Positions 16,147 through 27,838 of a DNA stretch of 51,799 nt are shown here, piece by piece. The DNA comes from Henriciella sp. (lineage in GTDB: Bacteria; Pseudomonadota; Alphaproteobacteria; Caulobacterales; Hyphomonadaceae). The notes under the pieces are model-generated. The model saw nothing but the letters and a program-made list of their open reading frames with translations. It was not told where the DNA came from and ran no database searches. Each line of letters opens with the position of its first letter. Within the stretch, counting starts at the first letter, position 1. The stretch spans positions 1,173 to 52,971 of the forward strand of contig DUBH01000082.1 of NCBI GenBank assembly GCA_012960415.1. The letters are read 5' to 3'. Position numbers and translations under genes: made by a program.

Positions 16147-16348
16147 GGCGTGGAAACTCGCGTGGAAGCCCCGGCGGGTCAATCTCGATTTTCCGGTCGG
16201 ATGGTGGGGGGAAACCCGGGCGTCTGGACAGTGCAGTGACGGTGCACTGGCGGTGCATGGGCGGTGTTTTTTGGAAGAGGCGTCTGCGCTCACCGGCAGG
16301 TGGAAAGCACGTAAGCATTTAGACTTGGGCGTTTCGCTAGCGAAGGGG

Positions 16349-17098
16349 CTACCGGAGCGCTTCTGCTTTCTCGTTCTCGAGATCGAGTTTCTTGTTCTGT
16401 ATGTTTGGATCTTTGGAACTCTGCACACAACTGTTCCATGTTTTTGCGATTTGAACCGAATGTTCATGGAAGTCGTCTATTTGCTCGACAATCTTCTTGG
16501 CGAACTCGCTAAGAAGCTCCATTTCGACAATGATTTCCGAGTGGTCTTTGGTATTAAACTCGCCCTCAATAGTTTGAGCTCTTGTTCTCTTAGCTCCAGC
16601 AGCCAGCATCATCTTGTGAAGGTCCTGCTTCCGTGAAGAAAAGGACTGAACGTTAGAAAGAATAGAGTTTCTGAGCCGATAAAGTTCGGCGATCTGATTA
16701 ATGAGCTCAGACGACAGAAACTCACCCAGTCCAAAAAACGTTTCTCCGCTTACAAACTTCGCGGGCTTTTCGCCACCCATGAGCGGATCCATAATCTGCG
16801 CTGGATTGATCGGCCGCTTTTTCCCAAGAAATATCTCTCGGTACGAATTTTTCAGCGCAAAAACGTCATTGAAAGTGTCGATGATGTCGAAATAGAGAAG
16901 GAAGAGCTTTTGCCTGAGCGCCGTAGTTTCACGCTCTGCTTCCCGCTTTTCTTTTCTTGCGCTGAAAAAAAGCGTCACAAAAAAGGTGATGCCTCCCCCT
17001 AGCAGAACGCCGATAATCGAAATGAAGAATTGCGTGAGCCAGCTACTTTGCTTTTGCTCAAACGCAAAAAATACAAAAGTCGGCAGCTCCCACTCCAT
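16349..17098 (-). CDS. Membrane-anchored protein of unknown function (AT-richer insert)
   Basis: A 249-residue protein starting at ATG 17098 just past gyrB. A TTG at 17104 is an alternative start. One strong hydrophobic segment (about 21-44, [20 protein letters not shown]) is followed by a basic stretch ([12 protein letters not shown]) and a long cytoplasmic helical region with coiled-coil character (about 50-249). It contains no enzyme motif I recognise. Base composition is clearly lower in GC than gyrB, and codons such as TTT, AAA and AGA are common. This suggests recent acquisition or a fast-evolving accessory gene at the end of the replication operon. Single-pass proteins with this layout are often part of phage-defence or stress modules, but no partner gene is present. 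Confidence 0.6.
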   Translation of the reverse strand: MEWELPTFVFFAFEQKQSSWLTQFFISIIGVLLGGGITFFVTLFFSARKEKREAERETTALRQKLFLLYFDIIDTFNDVFALKNSYREIFLGKKRPINPAQIMDPLMGGEKPAKFVSGETFFGLGEFLSSELINQIAELYRLRNSILSNVQSFSSRKQDLHKMMLAAGAKRTRAQTIEGEFNTKDHSEIIVEMELLSEFAKKIVEQIDDFHEHSVQIAKTWNSCVQSSKDPNIQNKKLDLENEKAEALR

Positions 17099-17107
17099 TC
17101 GCAAAGC

Positions 17108-19555
<2,448 letters not shown>

Positions 19556-19661
19556 TCACAATTGTTTGAAATTATAGAGGATTTGCCCAGAGAAGGGAAA
19601 TCGCCGCCCCTTTTGCAGGGGCGTTATTCCAGTGTGTTTTCAGGGGCTTGCGGGGGGCAGC

Positions 19662-19696
19662 GGCGGGGCCTGCAAAAATTTGCGGCAGGCCCCGCC
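19662..19696. terminator. Hairpin between crotonase and gyrB genes
   Basis: Perfect 12-bp inverted repeat GGCGGGGCCTGC (19662-19673) and GCAGGCCCCGCC (19685-19696) with an 11-base A/T-containing loop, 32 bases beyond the crotonase stop. It lacks a T-run on the minus strand, so it could be a weak or factor-assisted terminator, or an mRNA-stabilising stem. Confidence 0.45.
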
Positions 19697-19727
19697 AGAA
19701 TGCCGGCAAAACCGGGCTGAGGCAGCC

Positions 19728-20492
19728 CTAGTCCTTGAAGACGGGTGCGCGCTTCTCGCGGAAGGCGGCAGCGGCTTCGGCGAACTCCGCGGACTGGAGC
19801 TGGGCGGCAAAAATCTCGCCCTCGGCGCGCATCTGGTTGGCGATGGCGTCGCGCGAATGGTTGATCAGCGCCTTGGATTTCAGCACCGCATTTGGCGGTG
19901 AGGCCGCGATCTTGCGGGCTGTGTCCATGGCCGTCTTCATGAGGGCGCTATCTTCCACCACGCGGGAGACGAGGCCGCAGCCGAGCGCTTCATTCGCGCT
20001 GAGAATCCGTCCGGCGAGCAGGACTTCATTTGCCATGGAGCGGCCCACAACGGCTGGCAGGGTGAGCGAGGAGCCTGCCTCTGGCACCAGGCCGAGCTGG
20101 GTGAACGGCGCGCGGAAGTTGGCGCTCTCAGCGGCAAAAGAGATGTCGCAATGGAGCAGCATGGTGAGGCCAACGCCAATGGCGGGGCCATTGACCGCGG
20201 CGATGAGCGGCTTTTCAGCGTCGCGGATGGCATTGAGAAAGCGGGTAACTGGCGGCGTGCCGCTCTCGCGCTCCTCGATAGAGGCAAAATCTGAGAGGTC
20301 ATTGCCAGCGGTGAACATATCGCCTTCGCCGGTAAAGACGATTGCGCGGATGGACTTGTCGCTATTGGCGCCGTTCACCGCATCGGCCATCGCGCCATAC
20401 ATGGCCTGCGTCAGCGCATTCTTGCGCTCAGGGCGCGCAATGGTGATCGTCAGGATGTAGTTCTCAAGATGGGTCTTGATATGCTCGCTCAT
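19728..20492 (-). CDS. Enoyl-CoA hydratase/isomerase family protein
   Basis: A 254-residue crotonase-fold enzyme acting on acyl-CoA thioesters. The oxyanion-hole segments are visible as FTAGNDLSDFASIEE (about 57-71) and NGPAIGVGLTMLLHCDISFA (about 103-122). The residue after the second Gly pair is not the catalytic Glu of true hydratases (IGVGLTM rather than GGGCELA), so an isomerase or other crotonase activity is more likely than a standard hydratase. LVPEAGSSLTLPAVVG is like enoyl-CoA isomerase (PaaG/ECI type) proteins. It lies between the kinase and gyrB and has no obvious role in replication. Confidence 0.83.
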   Translation of the reverse strand: MSEHIKTHLENYILTITIARPERKNALTQAMYGAMADAVNGANSDKSIRAIVFTGEGDMFTAGNDLSDFASIEERESGTPPVTRFLNAIRDAEKPLIAAVNGPAIGVGLTMLLHCDISFAAESANFRAPFTQLGLVPEAGSSLTLPAVVGRSMANEVLLAGRILSANEALGCGLVSRVVEDSALMKTAMDTARKIAASPPNAVLKSKALINHSRDAIANQMRAEGEIFAAQLQSAEFAEAAAAFREKRAPVFKD

Positions 20493-20594
20493 GGCTGGCG
20501 GCTCCGCTTTGGCTGTGTTCCCGCATGCTTGTGGCGCAGGCAGCGTGCCTGAGGCAAGCCGTTCCGTTGCGGGGGTCCAGCTGGAGACGTGCTC

Positions 20595-21704
20595 CTAAAC
20601 CTGTTCTGAGGCCAGCACGCGCTCTGGCAGCGCTGATACGGAGTAGCGATAGCTGCCGGGTTGAATATCGACCTCGGCTTCGCCGCCGAACGTTTTTGGG
20701 GCAATGCGTTTGAGTATGACGCTGCCGAAGCCGCCCTTCGCCTTCTTCACACTCGCATCGACGCGCGGCGTCTTGAGGCTTTCTTCCCAAGAGAAATGAA
20801 GGCGGTCGTCGGAGGACCAGCCAAAGCGGGCCGTGCCGCCTTCACCGCCAAGCGCGCCATGCTTGACCGAATTGATGCCAAGCTCATGGAGCATGAGGGA
20901 CATGGCGAAAGCCGCGCGCGGCGTGATCTCGAAATCTTCTTCAGCTTCAACGCTGACAACAGGTTCGCCTGCGCCCGCTTCGAAGGCCGCGAGTGTCTGC
21001 TTGGCCAGCTCGCGCATGGACACGGATTCGGTGCCGCTTGAGGCGATGAGGGACTGAGTGAGGGCGAGTGCGTTCACCTTCTCGCGCAGGCGCGAGACAT
21101 ATTCCTCGTGCTCGAGGTCTGCCTTGTCGAGCAGGGAGATGAGCGATGAGACGTGGGCGTACATGTTGCCCATGCGGTGCTGCAGCTCGCGATTGATAAC
21201 GGAAAGCTCGCTCATTTCGCGCAGCTTTTCATCTCGCTGGATAAGGCCGATCACGCTGTCGCGGATATCGCACAGGATTTCGCGGTCAGTTTCGTCAAAG
21301 GTCTCGCGCGGCTCATAGTCGATCACGCAAAGCGTACCGATCGCATGGCCATCGGCCGTGATGAGCGGGGCGCCGGCATAGAAGCGGATATGCGGCTCAC
21401 CCGTAACAAGCGGGTTGTCAGCAAAGCGGGGATCCTTCGTCGCGTCGAGGACAACCGTGATATCGGCGCTCTCGATCGCGTGTGTGCAGAAGGAAATGTC
21501 GCGGCTGGTTTCCTCGCCGTCAAAGCCATAGCAGGACTTGAACCACTGGCGATCACTGCCGACGAGCGAGACGAGCGCGGTCTCGGCCTCCAGCGAATTG
21601 GCAGCCAGACGGGTCAGCCGGTCAAAACGCTCGTCCTGCTTGCTATCGAGCAGGTTGGTGTCTGCTAGCGCCCTCAGTCGCTCTGCTTCGCTCATAGTCC
21701 CCAA
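20595..21704 (-). CDS. GAF-domain sensor histidine kinase (HWE/HisKA_2 type)
   Basis: A 369-residue cytoplasmic kinase. Residues about 20-160 are a GAF domain (FDRLTRLAANSLEAETALVS at its start, DITVVLDATKDPRFADNPLV further in). The phospho-acceptor motif is NRELQHRMGNMYAHVSSLIS, with the His in HRMGN (about 178) as in HisKA_2/HWE kinases. The ATPase part has FAMSLMLHELGINSVKHGAL (N box) and a G box (KAKGGFGSVILKR). No transmembrane segment and no partner regulator are nearby. HWE kinases often feed the PhyR general stress response in alphaproteobacteria; that is a family-level inference. It sits between recF and the crotonase gene. Confidence 0.87.
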   Translation of the reverse strand: MGTMSEAERLRALADTNLLDSKQDERFDRLTRLAANSLEAETALVSLVGSDRQWFKSCYGFDGEETSRDISFCTHAIESADITVVLDATKDPRFADNPLVTGEPHIRFYAGAPLITADGHAIGTLCVIDYEPRETFDETDREILCDIRDSVIGLIQRDEKLREMSELSVINRELQHRMGNMYAHVSSLISLLDKADLEHEEYVSRLREKVNALALTQSLIASSGTESVSMRELAKQTLAAFEAGAGEPVVSVEAEEDFEITPRAAFAMSLMLHELGINSVKHGALGGEGGTARFGWSSDDRLHFSWEESLKTPRVDASVKKAKGGFGSVILKRIAPKTFGGEAEVDIQPGSYRYSVSALPERVLASEQV

Positions 21705-21835
21705 CGCGCCCGCGCAATCAAGGCGGGTGTACCTCCGTTAAACTCAACACAGAAGTGTTCAGTCTGCGGCCTGATTGCAAGGCCGCGAAGTCATGCGAAC
21801 ACTTGCCTGAAGTTAAAAAATGAAAGGAAAAAGGT

Positions 21836-22948
21836 CTAGGCCAAAATAGCTGCGCCGCCGGCATCGACCTCAATATGCTGGGCGCGGTCACCAAAGGCGT
21901 CGAAGAGAAAGCGCTCTGTTCCTGTCAGCCAGCTCTGGCCGGGAAGAGCGCTCAATTCATCAAACAGGGCCGCGCGCCGGTCAGCGTCGAGATGGGCGGC
22001 TGCCTCGTCCAGCAAAAGAAGCGGAGCAGGGCCGCCACCATCGCTTGTCAATGCTGTTGCGGAGGCAAGGATGAGGCCGATGAGAAGCGCTTTCTGCTGT
22101 CCGGTTGAGGCGTCCCCCGCGACCATGCCTGTCGGCCGGTGGATGACCTTGAGGTCGCTGCGGTGCGGGCCGGTCAGTGTGCGGCCAGCGGCGGCGTCGC
22201 GCCTGCGCATGGTGCGATAGGTTTCGACGAGGCCTTCGAAGATCGTCTTGAAATCCTCGCCTGCGGCGGCCGAGGTTTCGGCCTCACCTTCTAGAGAGAG
22301 ATCGCCCTTGGGAAAATAGCCCTCGGGCCGGGCATCGACAGCGGCCTGCAGGCCTTCAAGCACTCCCGCCCGGTTAATCGCGAGCTCTGCGCCCGCCTCG
22401 GCCATGCGGGTCTCAATCGCGTCGGCCCAGGCCGGATCGACATGGCCGCGCTCAAGAAGGGCGTTTCGCTCTCGCATGGCGCGCTCATAGCGGGCAGCCG
22501 CCGTGCCGTGTGAGGGAATATGCGCCATGACCTGACGGTCAAAGAAACGTCGCCGGTCGGATGCGCCGCCTCGAAAGATGGAGTCCATGGCAGGGGTCAG
22601 CCAGACGATGCGGACAAGCTCTGCGAGGTCACCTGCCTGCGCCGGGGCCCCGTCGATGCGGATCACACGCTTGGCGGAACTGCCATCTGTTTCAAGACCA
22701 ACACCAATGCGTCTGTCATCGAGATTGGCAGAGACGGTCCAGCCAGCGTCTGCGCCATGGCGGGTCAGCTCAGATAGAGAGGCACTGCGCAGCCCGCGGC
22801 CCGGCCCAAGTTGCGAGATAGCTTCCAGCAGATTGGTCTTGCCGGCGCCATTTGCCCCGAACAGGCAGACATGCCGCCCGTCTAGGTCGAGCGACAGGCT
22901 CTCATAATTGCGAAAATCCTTGAGGCGCAGGCGGGTAAGGGCGGTCAT
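21836..22948 (-). CDS. recF: DNA replication and repair protein RecF
   Basis: SMC-like ATPase that helps load RecA at gaps. 370 residues, normal size. Walker A is GANGAGKTNLLEAISQLGPG, with RLKDFRNYESLSLDLDGRHV before it. The signature region is DASTGQQKALLIGLILA and Walker B LLLLDEAAAHLDADRRAALF. Ten bases separate the recF start from the dnaN stop, so dnaN and recF are probably co-transcribed. Start ATG 22948 (MTALTRLRL). Confidence 0.95.
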   Translation of the reverse strand: MTALTRLRLKDFRNYESLSLDLDGRHVCLFGANGAGKTNLLEAISQLGPGRGLRSASLSELTRHGADAGWTVSANLDDRRIGVGLETDGSSAKRVIRIDGAPAQAGDLAELVRIVWLTPAMDSIFRGGASDRRRFFDRQVMAHIPSHGTAAARYERAMRERNALLERGHVDPAWADAIETRMAEAGAELAINRAGVLEGLQAAVDARPEGYFPKGDLSLEGEAETSAAAGEDFKTIFEGLVETYRTMRRRDAAAGRTLTGPHRSDLKVIHRPTGMVAGDASTGQQKALLIGLILASATALTSDGGGPAPLLLLDEAAAHLDADRRAALFDELSALPGQSWLTGTERFLFDAFGDRAQHIEVDAGGAAILA

Positions 22949-22957
22949 CGCCCCCGC

Positions 22958-24076
22958 TTACACCCGAAGCGGCATCAGCACATAACGTGCAGCCGGATCT
23001 GCAGGATCAAGGATGAGGGCAGGGGAGGCCGGGTCGTTCAGCATGAACTCGGCGTCCTCCGCCTCAATCTGCGCGGTCACATCGAGCAGGTATTTGGCGT
23101 TGAAGCCGATTTCCATCGCCTCGGCGCTATAGTCGCACTCAATCTCTTCATGGCCCTGACCGGTTTCGGCCGAGTTCACGGCGAGCACGAGGCGGCCGTC
23201 ATCGAGCGAGAGTTTCACTGAACGCGAGCGCTCTGCCGACACCGTCGAGACGCGATCGACAGCGGACTCGAACGCCTTGTTGTCGATGACGAGGCGCTTG
23301 TCGTTGCCCTTCGGGATGACGCGCTGATAGTCCGGAAAGGCGCCGTCGATAAGCTTTGATGTCAGCACGGCGCGGCCAGCGCGGAAGACGATCTTGGTCT
23401 CAGAGACGGAGACCGACACATCGCCATCAGCGCTGTCGATCAGGCGGCGCACTTCGGCCACGGCCTTGCGCGGAACGATAACGCCGTCGAGGCCTTCGGC
23501 GCCCGATGGCGCCGCGCAATCAGCGAGCGCGAGACGGTGACCATCGGTTGCAACCGCGCGGAGCACCTTGCCTTTGTCGCCATCGGCGGTGTGCAGATAG
23601 ACGCCGTTGAGATAGTAGCGCGTCTCTTCGGTAGAGATTGCAAAGCGGGTCTTGTCGATAAGGCGGCGAAGATCGGCAGCCTCCACATCGAAGGTCACGG
23701 CGTCGTCGTCGCCCGTCATCGTCTGGAAGTCGCTGGCCGGGAGCGTTGGCAGCGCGAAGTTTGCGCGGCCGGAGCGGATCGTCAGGCGGCGGTTTTCCGG
23801 GTTCAGCTCCAGCTCGACATCAGCGCCGGATGGCAGCTTGCGGACAACATCGAACAGCGTGCCGGCGGGCGCGGTCACGGCGCCTTCGCTGGCAATAGTT
23901 GCGTCGGCGCTATCGACGGCCTCGATGTCGAGGTCCGTCGCAACGAAGGTGACTTCGCCGCCCTTTGCTTCCATCAGGACGTTGGAAAGGATCGGAATGG
24001 TGTTGCGGCGCTCGACCACGTTCTGCACGTGCGACAGCGCGTTGAGCAGGTCACTTCGTTCAATCGTCAGCTTCAT
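22958..24076 (-). CDS. dnaN: DNA polymerase III beta sliding clamp
   Basis: Ring-shaped processivity clamp. 372 residues in three similar domains: MKLTIERSDLLNALSHVQNV opens domain 1, TRYYLNGVYLHTADGDKGKV lies in domain 2, and the end is the conserved clamp C-terminus SPALILDPADPAARYVLMPL followed by RV. Good start at ATG 24076. It lies 185 bases downstream of the dnaA stop, with hairpins between, and 9 bases upstream of recF. Confidence 0.97.
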   Translation of the reverse strand: MKLTIERSDLLNALSHVQNVVERRNTIPILSNVLMEAKGGEVTFVATDLDIEAVDSADATIASEGAVTAPAGTLFDVVRKLPSGADVELELNPENRRLTIRSGRANFALPTLPASDFQTMTGDDDAVTFDVEAADLRRLIDKTRFAISTEETRYYLNGVYLHTADGDKGKVLRAVATDGHRLALADCAAPSGAEGLDGVIVPRKAVAEVRRLIDSADGDVSVSVSETKIVFRAGRAVLTSKLIDGAFPDYQRVIPKGNDKRLVIDNKAFESAVDRVSTVSAERSRSVKLSLDDGRLVLAVNSAETGQGHEEIECDYSAEAMEIGFNAKYLLDVTAQIEAEDAEFMLNDPASPALILDPADPAARYVLMPLRV

Positions 24077-24122
24077 GCGTCAGCCCATTACAACGGCCTG
24101 GTTAAGGCCGCATCCTTTCCTG

Positions 24123-24180
24123 CCCGTCTGCACGGGCGTTAAACTCGAATCGGCCCGCCTCCTGCGGGGAGACGGGCCGA
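24123..24180. terminator. Hairpins between dnaA and dnaN
   Basis: Two stems lie in the 185-base gap. One is CCCGT (24123-24127) with ACGGG (24132-24136). The other, stronger, is TCGGCCCG (24150-24157) with CGGGCCGA (24173-24180), with CTCC/GGGG pairing inside. Neither has a long T-run. They may reduce dnaA-dnaN read-through. Confidence 0.4.
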
Positions 24181-24261
24181 GTACACTTGTCAAAATCGCT
24201 GAAATTGCAAGCCCTGTGCGGCCAAACGCTGCGTAGAAATCTGGCCTCAGGTCGAATGCGT

Positions 24262-25731
24262 TCAGCCGTTACCTTCAGACTGGATGTCGAAGACCGCTTC
24301 ACGGACCTGTTCAACCTGCCGGACCATTTCCGGATCGGTCTGAAGCTGGCCTTTCACCTTGCGCCATGCGTGGATGACGGTGGTGTGGTCCTTCTTGCAG
24401 AAAGAGCGGGCAATCTGCGGCAGCGATTTGTCGGTCATCTCGCGGCAGAGATACATGGCGACCTGGCGCGGCGCGCAGACATTGCGCGACTTGCTGGAGC
24501 TTTCGATCTCGGACTTGGAGAGGTTGTAGCTGCGCATGGCGGCCCGCTTGATATTGTCGAGCGATGGCGCCTGATACTCGCCCTGCTGACGGCGAAGGAC
24601 CGTGCACAGCATTTCGAAGGTTGGCGCGATCTCACCGTAGCGGGTTTCTGACTGCAGGGAGTAGAGCACGCCGCAAAGGTCACGGCCCGGGCCGCGAACG
24701 GTGGCGACGATCTTCTCGCGCATGTCTTCGTCAATCTCGAAGTTCGGCTGGCCCTGCTGGATGAGGTTCGCATGAAGGCTGACGATCTGGCGGCGCATTT
24801 CCTGGTCAGGAAGGCCAACCTCGACAGCGGCGGCGCCCATCAGTTCGCCGCGCATACGTGCGGAGAAGCCTTTGAGGTCACCCGGCGCCTCATCAGCGGT
24901 CAGGATCACCCGGCCACCTTCGGCGGTGACGGCGCGCAGGGACGCAAAGAAAGCCTCATCGGTCTTCTTCTTGTTTGCGATCCATTGCAGATCGTCGATC
25001 AGCAGAAGGTCATTGTCGCGGACCTGCGACTTCAGGCGGCGGGTGTCGCCATCACGCGCGCCGTCAACAAAGGCCGTCATGAATTCTTCAGCTGACATAT
25101 AGGTCACGCGGCGGCCATCGTCCTGGCGGATGACGGCTTTCTCGATCGAGCGCAGGATGTGCGTCTTACCGGTGCCCTGACGGCCATAGATGAGGGCGAC
25201 GTCAGCGTGGACCTGCTTGTTCTCGACCGTGACTTCCGCGAGGCGGACAGCGGCGCGATTGGTGTCACCGACGATCAGCGTCTCGAAGCTCATTGCGCTG
25301 CCATGACGTCCCGGGGTTGCGGAGGACGTTTCAGGCGCCGCGGCTTCTGCCTTGCTGACAGCTTCGGTGTTGCCGGACCAAGGATAGCCGACAAGGTCAC
25401 GTGTATCTTCTGGAATATCCTTCCAGCAGGCGATTTTCAGTGCGCGGCCACGTGGGTCGGCCTTGCGCCAGGCGCGGCGCAGCATGGGGCGGTGCTGGCT
25501 GTTGATGCGCTCATAGGCAAGCTGGTCGCGCGCCGCGATCAGCACGGTGCCATTGTCGTCGGCGACAAAGCGCAAATCTGAAATCCATTTATCGAAGTCG
25601 TGTGGAGACGACTCTTGGCGTGCATCTTCAAGAACCGTGCGCCACAGATCCATGCCCCTGTGATCATCGCCGCGCCGGGTGTCAGTGTTTCTTTCACTTT
25701 CGTGCCTGCCAGATTCTTCCTGCAGCCCCAT
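24262..25731 (-). CDS. dnaA: Chromosomal replication initiator DnaA (divergent motifs)
   Basis: Initiator AAA+ ATPase, 489 residues. Domain I starts at about 28 ([20 protein letters not shown]), domain II is a linker at about 115-148, and domain III has Walker A GRQGTGKT (183-190) and Walker B LLLIDDLQ (242-249). Domain IV ends with [20 protein letters not shown]. Compared with the usual GxxGLGKTH Walker A, LRSRF arginine-finger box and FGGRDHTTV signature, this copy has [19 protein letters not shown] and FCKKDHTTV. The HTTV core is intact. Start ATG 25731 has AGGGGAAG upstream; ATG 25653 (MDLWRTVLE) is an alternative with AGGGG. Position between rpsT and dnaN supports identity as the real initiator and not a HdaA-type paralogue. 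Confidence 0.93.
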   Translation of the reverse strand: MGLQEESGRHESERNTDTRRGDDHRGMDLWRTVLEDARQESSPHDFDKWISDLRFVADDNGTVLIAARDQLAYERINSQHRPMLRRAWRKADPRGRALKIACWKDIPEDTRDLVGYPWSGNTEAVSKAEAAAPETSSATPGRHGSAMSFETLIVGDTNRAAVRLAEVTVENKQVHADVALIYGRQGTGKTHILRSIEKAVIRQDDGRRVTYMSAEEFMTAFVDGARDGDTRRLKSQVRDNDLLLIDDLQWIANKKKTDEAFFASLRAVTAEGGRVILTADEAPGDLKGFSARMRGELMGAAAVEVGLPDQEMRRQIVSLHANLIQQGQPNFEIDEDMREKIVATVRGPGRDLCGVLYSLQSETRYGEIAPTFEMLCTVLRRQQGEYQAPSLDNIKRAAMRSYNLSKSEIESSSKSRNVCAPRQVAMYLCREMTDKSLPQIARSFCKKDHTTVIHAWRKVKGQLQTDPEMVRQVEQVREAVFDIQSEGNG

Positions 25732-25789
25732 AGGAACTTCCCCTTTTTTCTGTGTTTTGTCCTATTCTCTACGCGTCGACTCAGACCAT

Positions 25790-26126
25790 AGCTCGGGTGT
25801 TCGGGCCCAATGGGAGCCCGTCCAAAATCTGCCGTGCAAAGATCAAATTCCGTCGATGGCTGAAGTTAACCACAGGGCTTCCAAACCTGTCTACAAGCCT
25901 TTTTGGGAATCTTCGGCACTTCTGGAGTTGACTCATTTCTGTCACCGAAAAAGCGGCGATGAATCAAACTCGTAAGCTTGTGTAAAAATATATAGGTACG
26001 ATTTGTGCCGTTTTTACACTTTGATGTTCCGATTATGTTCTGTCAACGGAATCGGCTTCTAATTGCTGTGTAAAACACGATTTTTGACACCAAAAATATG
26101 CAATTTTCAATCAATGTTTAAGCAAT
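25790..26126. promoter_or_regulatory. AT-rich dnaA-rpsT intergenic region, candidate oriC and dnaA promoter
   Basis: This is the longest AT-rich stretch inside the GC-rich body; the part from 25,975 is visibly about one-third GC. It has one near-consensus DnaA box, TTAACCACA (25866-25874, one mismatch to TTATCCACA). Three GTGTAAAA octamers are present: TGTGTAAAA at 25979-25987 and 26067-26075, and inverted TTTTACACT at 26012-26020. The first and third form an inverted repeat GTGTAAAAA/TTTTTACAC. These differ from TGTGGATAA at two positions. The region must hold the dnaA promoter. Origin function is suggested by composition, repeats and neighbouring genes, but in Caulobacter the origin lies elsewhere (near hemE), so this is not assured. 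Confidence 0.5.
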
Positions 26127-26160
26127 GAAAAAAGGCCTGCATGATCGCTCATGCAGGCCT
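26127..26160 (-). terminator. Rho-independent terminator of rpsT
   Basis: Perfect 12-bp inverted repeat AGGCCTGCATGA (26133-26144) and TCATGCAGGCCT (26149-26160) with loop TCGC. On the minus strand it is followed by a T-run (six T). It lies 36 bases after the rpsT stop. Confidence 0.93.
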
Positions 26161-26195
26161 CGTCGTTTTTCAAGGACAGCCCTTGGAGGGTTGTC

Positions 26196-26459
26196 TTAGC
26201 CCATCGCCTTAATGCGCGCGCTGAGGCGCGAAATTTTGCGGGAGGACGTATTCTTGTGAAGAATGCCCTTGCCAGCAGCGCGCATGATTTCCGGCTGGGC
26301 GGCCTGGAGAGCGGTCTGCGCAGCGGACTTGTCGCCCGATGCAATCGCTTCCTCGACCTTGCGGATAAAGCTGCGCATCCGCGAACGGCGTGCGGTGTTG
26401 ATTTCCGTGCGGCGCGCGATCTTGCGCACCATCTTCTTGGCTGAGCGTGTGTTCGCCAT
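26196..26459 (-). CDS. rpsT: 30S ribosomal protein S20
   Basis: 87-residue basic ribosomal protein binding 16S rRNA. It starts [20 protein letters not shown] at ATG 26459, the universal S20 N-terminus, and ends with [20 protein letters not shown]. Any upstream in-frame start (26525) is not supported. Neighbouring dnaA on the same strand is a common alphaproteobacterial order. It has its own strong terminator (26127-26160). Confidence 0.97.
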   Translation of the reverse strand: MANTRSAKKMVRKIARRTEINTARRSRMRSFIRKVEEAIASGDKSAAQTALQAAQPEIMRAAGKGILHKNTSSRKISRLSARIKAMG

Positions 26460-26644
26460 CAAAAACTCCTGAGTGTCCCGTCGGACGCAAGCGGCGGACA
26501 TACCCAAAGGCCCCCTCGGCGTCAACTGTGATGGGCTGCAACGGCTGAAGAAAGCGCAGCGGCCCGTGCGGGTGCGTCGGTCAGGCGCAGGAACGCGCCC
26601 ACCCCCGCACGCTTTCTACCTTATCAGACATAAGGAATGACGCC

Positions 26645-27754
26645 ATGACCCAATCCGCCCGCGCTGCCATTGTAGACAAGGCAGAAGCCGAATTTCGCCT
26701 GACTGATGTTGAGATAGATGAGCCCGGTCCCCATGAAGTGCGGATCCGCATCGTGGCAACGGGGCTCTGTCATACAGACCTCGCGGTTCGCGATGGGATG
26801 CTGCCGACCAACTTCCCCGTTGTGCTGGGACATGAGGGCGCCGGTGTGATCGAGGCCGCTGGCGAACATGTCCACGGGCTGAAAACTGGCGACAGGGTCG
26901 TATTGAGCTATGGCTCCTGCGGGGACTGTCGGCCCTGCATGGAGGGCGACCCGGCCTATTGTGATGAGTTCACCGACCTCAACTTCCTGAACAGGCGTCT
27001 CGGCAGCGATCAGAAAGTGTTCAAGGCTGAGGTGAATGCCGCTTTCTTCCAGCAGTCCTCATTTGCGACCTTCGCTATCGCGCATGAGCGCAATGTCGTG
27101 AAAGTGCCGGATGAGGCGCCGCTCAAGCTGCTTGGGCCGCTTGGCTGCGGGATCCAGACTGGCGCTGGCGCCGTGCTCAACACGCTCGCCCCGCGCGCAG
27201 GCACGTCGATCGCCGTCAGCGGGGTTGGCAGCGTCGGACTTTCCGCCGTGATGGCGGCAAAGCTCGCCGGCTGTCATCCGATTATCGCCATCGACATGCA
27301 GGAAGAACGCCTGAAGCTCGCAAAGGAGCTTGGCGCAACCCATACGATCAAGGCGGATGAAGGCGAGGTGCCGGAAATGATCCGCGAAATTGCGCCAGAA
27401 GGCGTCGACGCAGTCATAGAGTGCTCGGGCGCCAAACCGGCGGCGCGGGCAGGCTGGGCTTCTCTTGCCAATCGCGGGGCACTTCTCATCGTTGGCGCGC
27501 CTCCCGGCGGGACCGACTACGACTTCGATGCCAATGAACACATTCTGAGCGGCCGAAAGATAATTGGCTGTGTTGAGGGTGATAGCGTCGTGAAGGTCTT
27601 CATTCCTCGCCTTATCCAGCATTATCTCGACGGCAATTTCCCATTCGACAGGCTGGTCAGCGAGTACAGCTTCGATGACATCAATAAAGCCGTCCACGAC
27701 ATGGAAGAAGGAAAGGCGATCAAGCCGATCCTGATCATGGATGAAGACGCCTAG
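26645..27754 (+). CDS. Zinc-dependent NAD(P) alcohol dehydrogenase
   Basis: 369-residue medium-chain dehydrogenase. Catalytic zinc ligands are in GLCHTDLAVRDG and GHEGAGVIEAAG, with a further ligand in the TGAGAVLNTL region replaced as in class III-like enzymes. The structural zinc lobe is CGDCRPCMEGDPAYC with four cysteines. The Rossmann motif is VSGVGSVGLSAVMAAKLAG, followed by IIAIDMQEERLKLAKELGA, where Asp after the second strand points to NAD rather than NADP. The sequence resembles aryl-alcohol or geraniol dehydrogenases more than simple ethanol dehydrogenases. ATG 26645 is preceded by AAGGAATGACGCC. Followed by a strong bidirectional terminator. Confidence 0.88.
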   Translation: MTQSARAAIVDKAEAEFRLTDVEIDEPGPHEVRIRIVATGLCHTDLAVRDGMLPTNFPVVLGHEGAGVIEAAGEHVHGLKTGDRVVLSYGSCGDCRPCMEGDPAYCDEFTDLNFLNRRLGSDQKVFKAEVNAAFFQQSSFATFAIAHERNVVKVPDEAPLKLLGPLGCGIQTGAGAVLNTLAPRAGTSIAVSGVGSVGLSAVMAAKLAGCHPIIAIDMQEERLKLAKELGATHTIKADEGEVPEMIREIAPEGVDAVIECSGAKPAARAGWASLANRGALLIVGAPPGGTDYDFDANEHILSGRKIIGCVEGDSVVKVFIPRLIQHYLDGNFPFDRLVSEYSFDDINKAVHDMEEGKAIKPILIMDEDA

Positions 27755-27774
27755 AAAGGTCTGTCAGCTGAAAC

Positions 27775-27816
27775 AAAAAAGAGGCGCATCGGGCCAGTCC
27801 CGGTGCGCCTCTTTTC
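27775..27816. terminator. Bidirectional terminator between ADH and crotonase genes
   Basis: Stem GAGGCGCATCGGG (27781-27793) and CCCGGTGCGCCTC (27799-27811), 13 bp with one G-U pair. Six A residues precede it and four T follow it. It serves the convergent genes ending at 27754 and 27839. Confidence 0.93.
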
Positions 27817-27838
27817 ATTTTGAGTGTTGTGCAGACCC

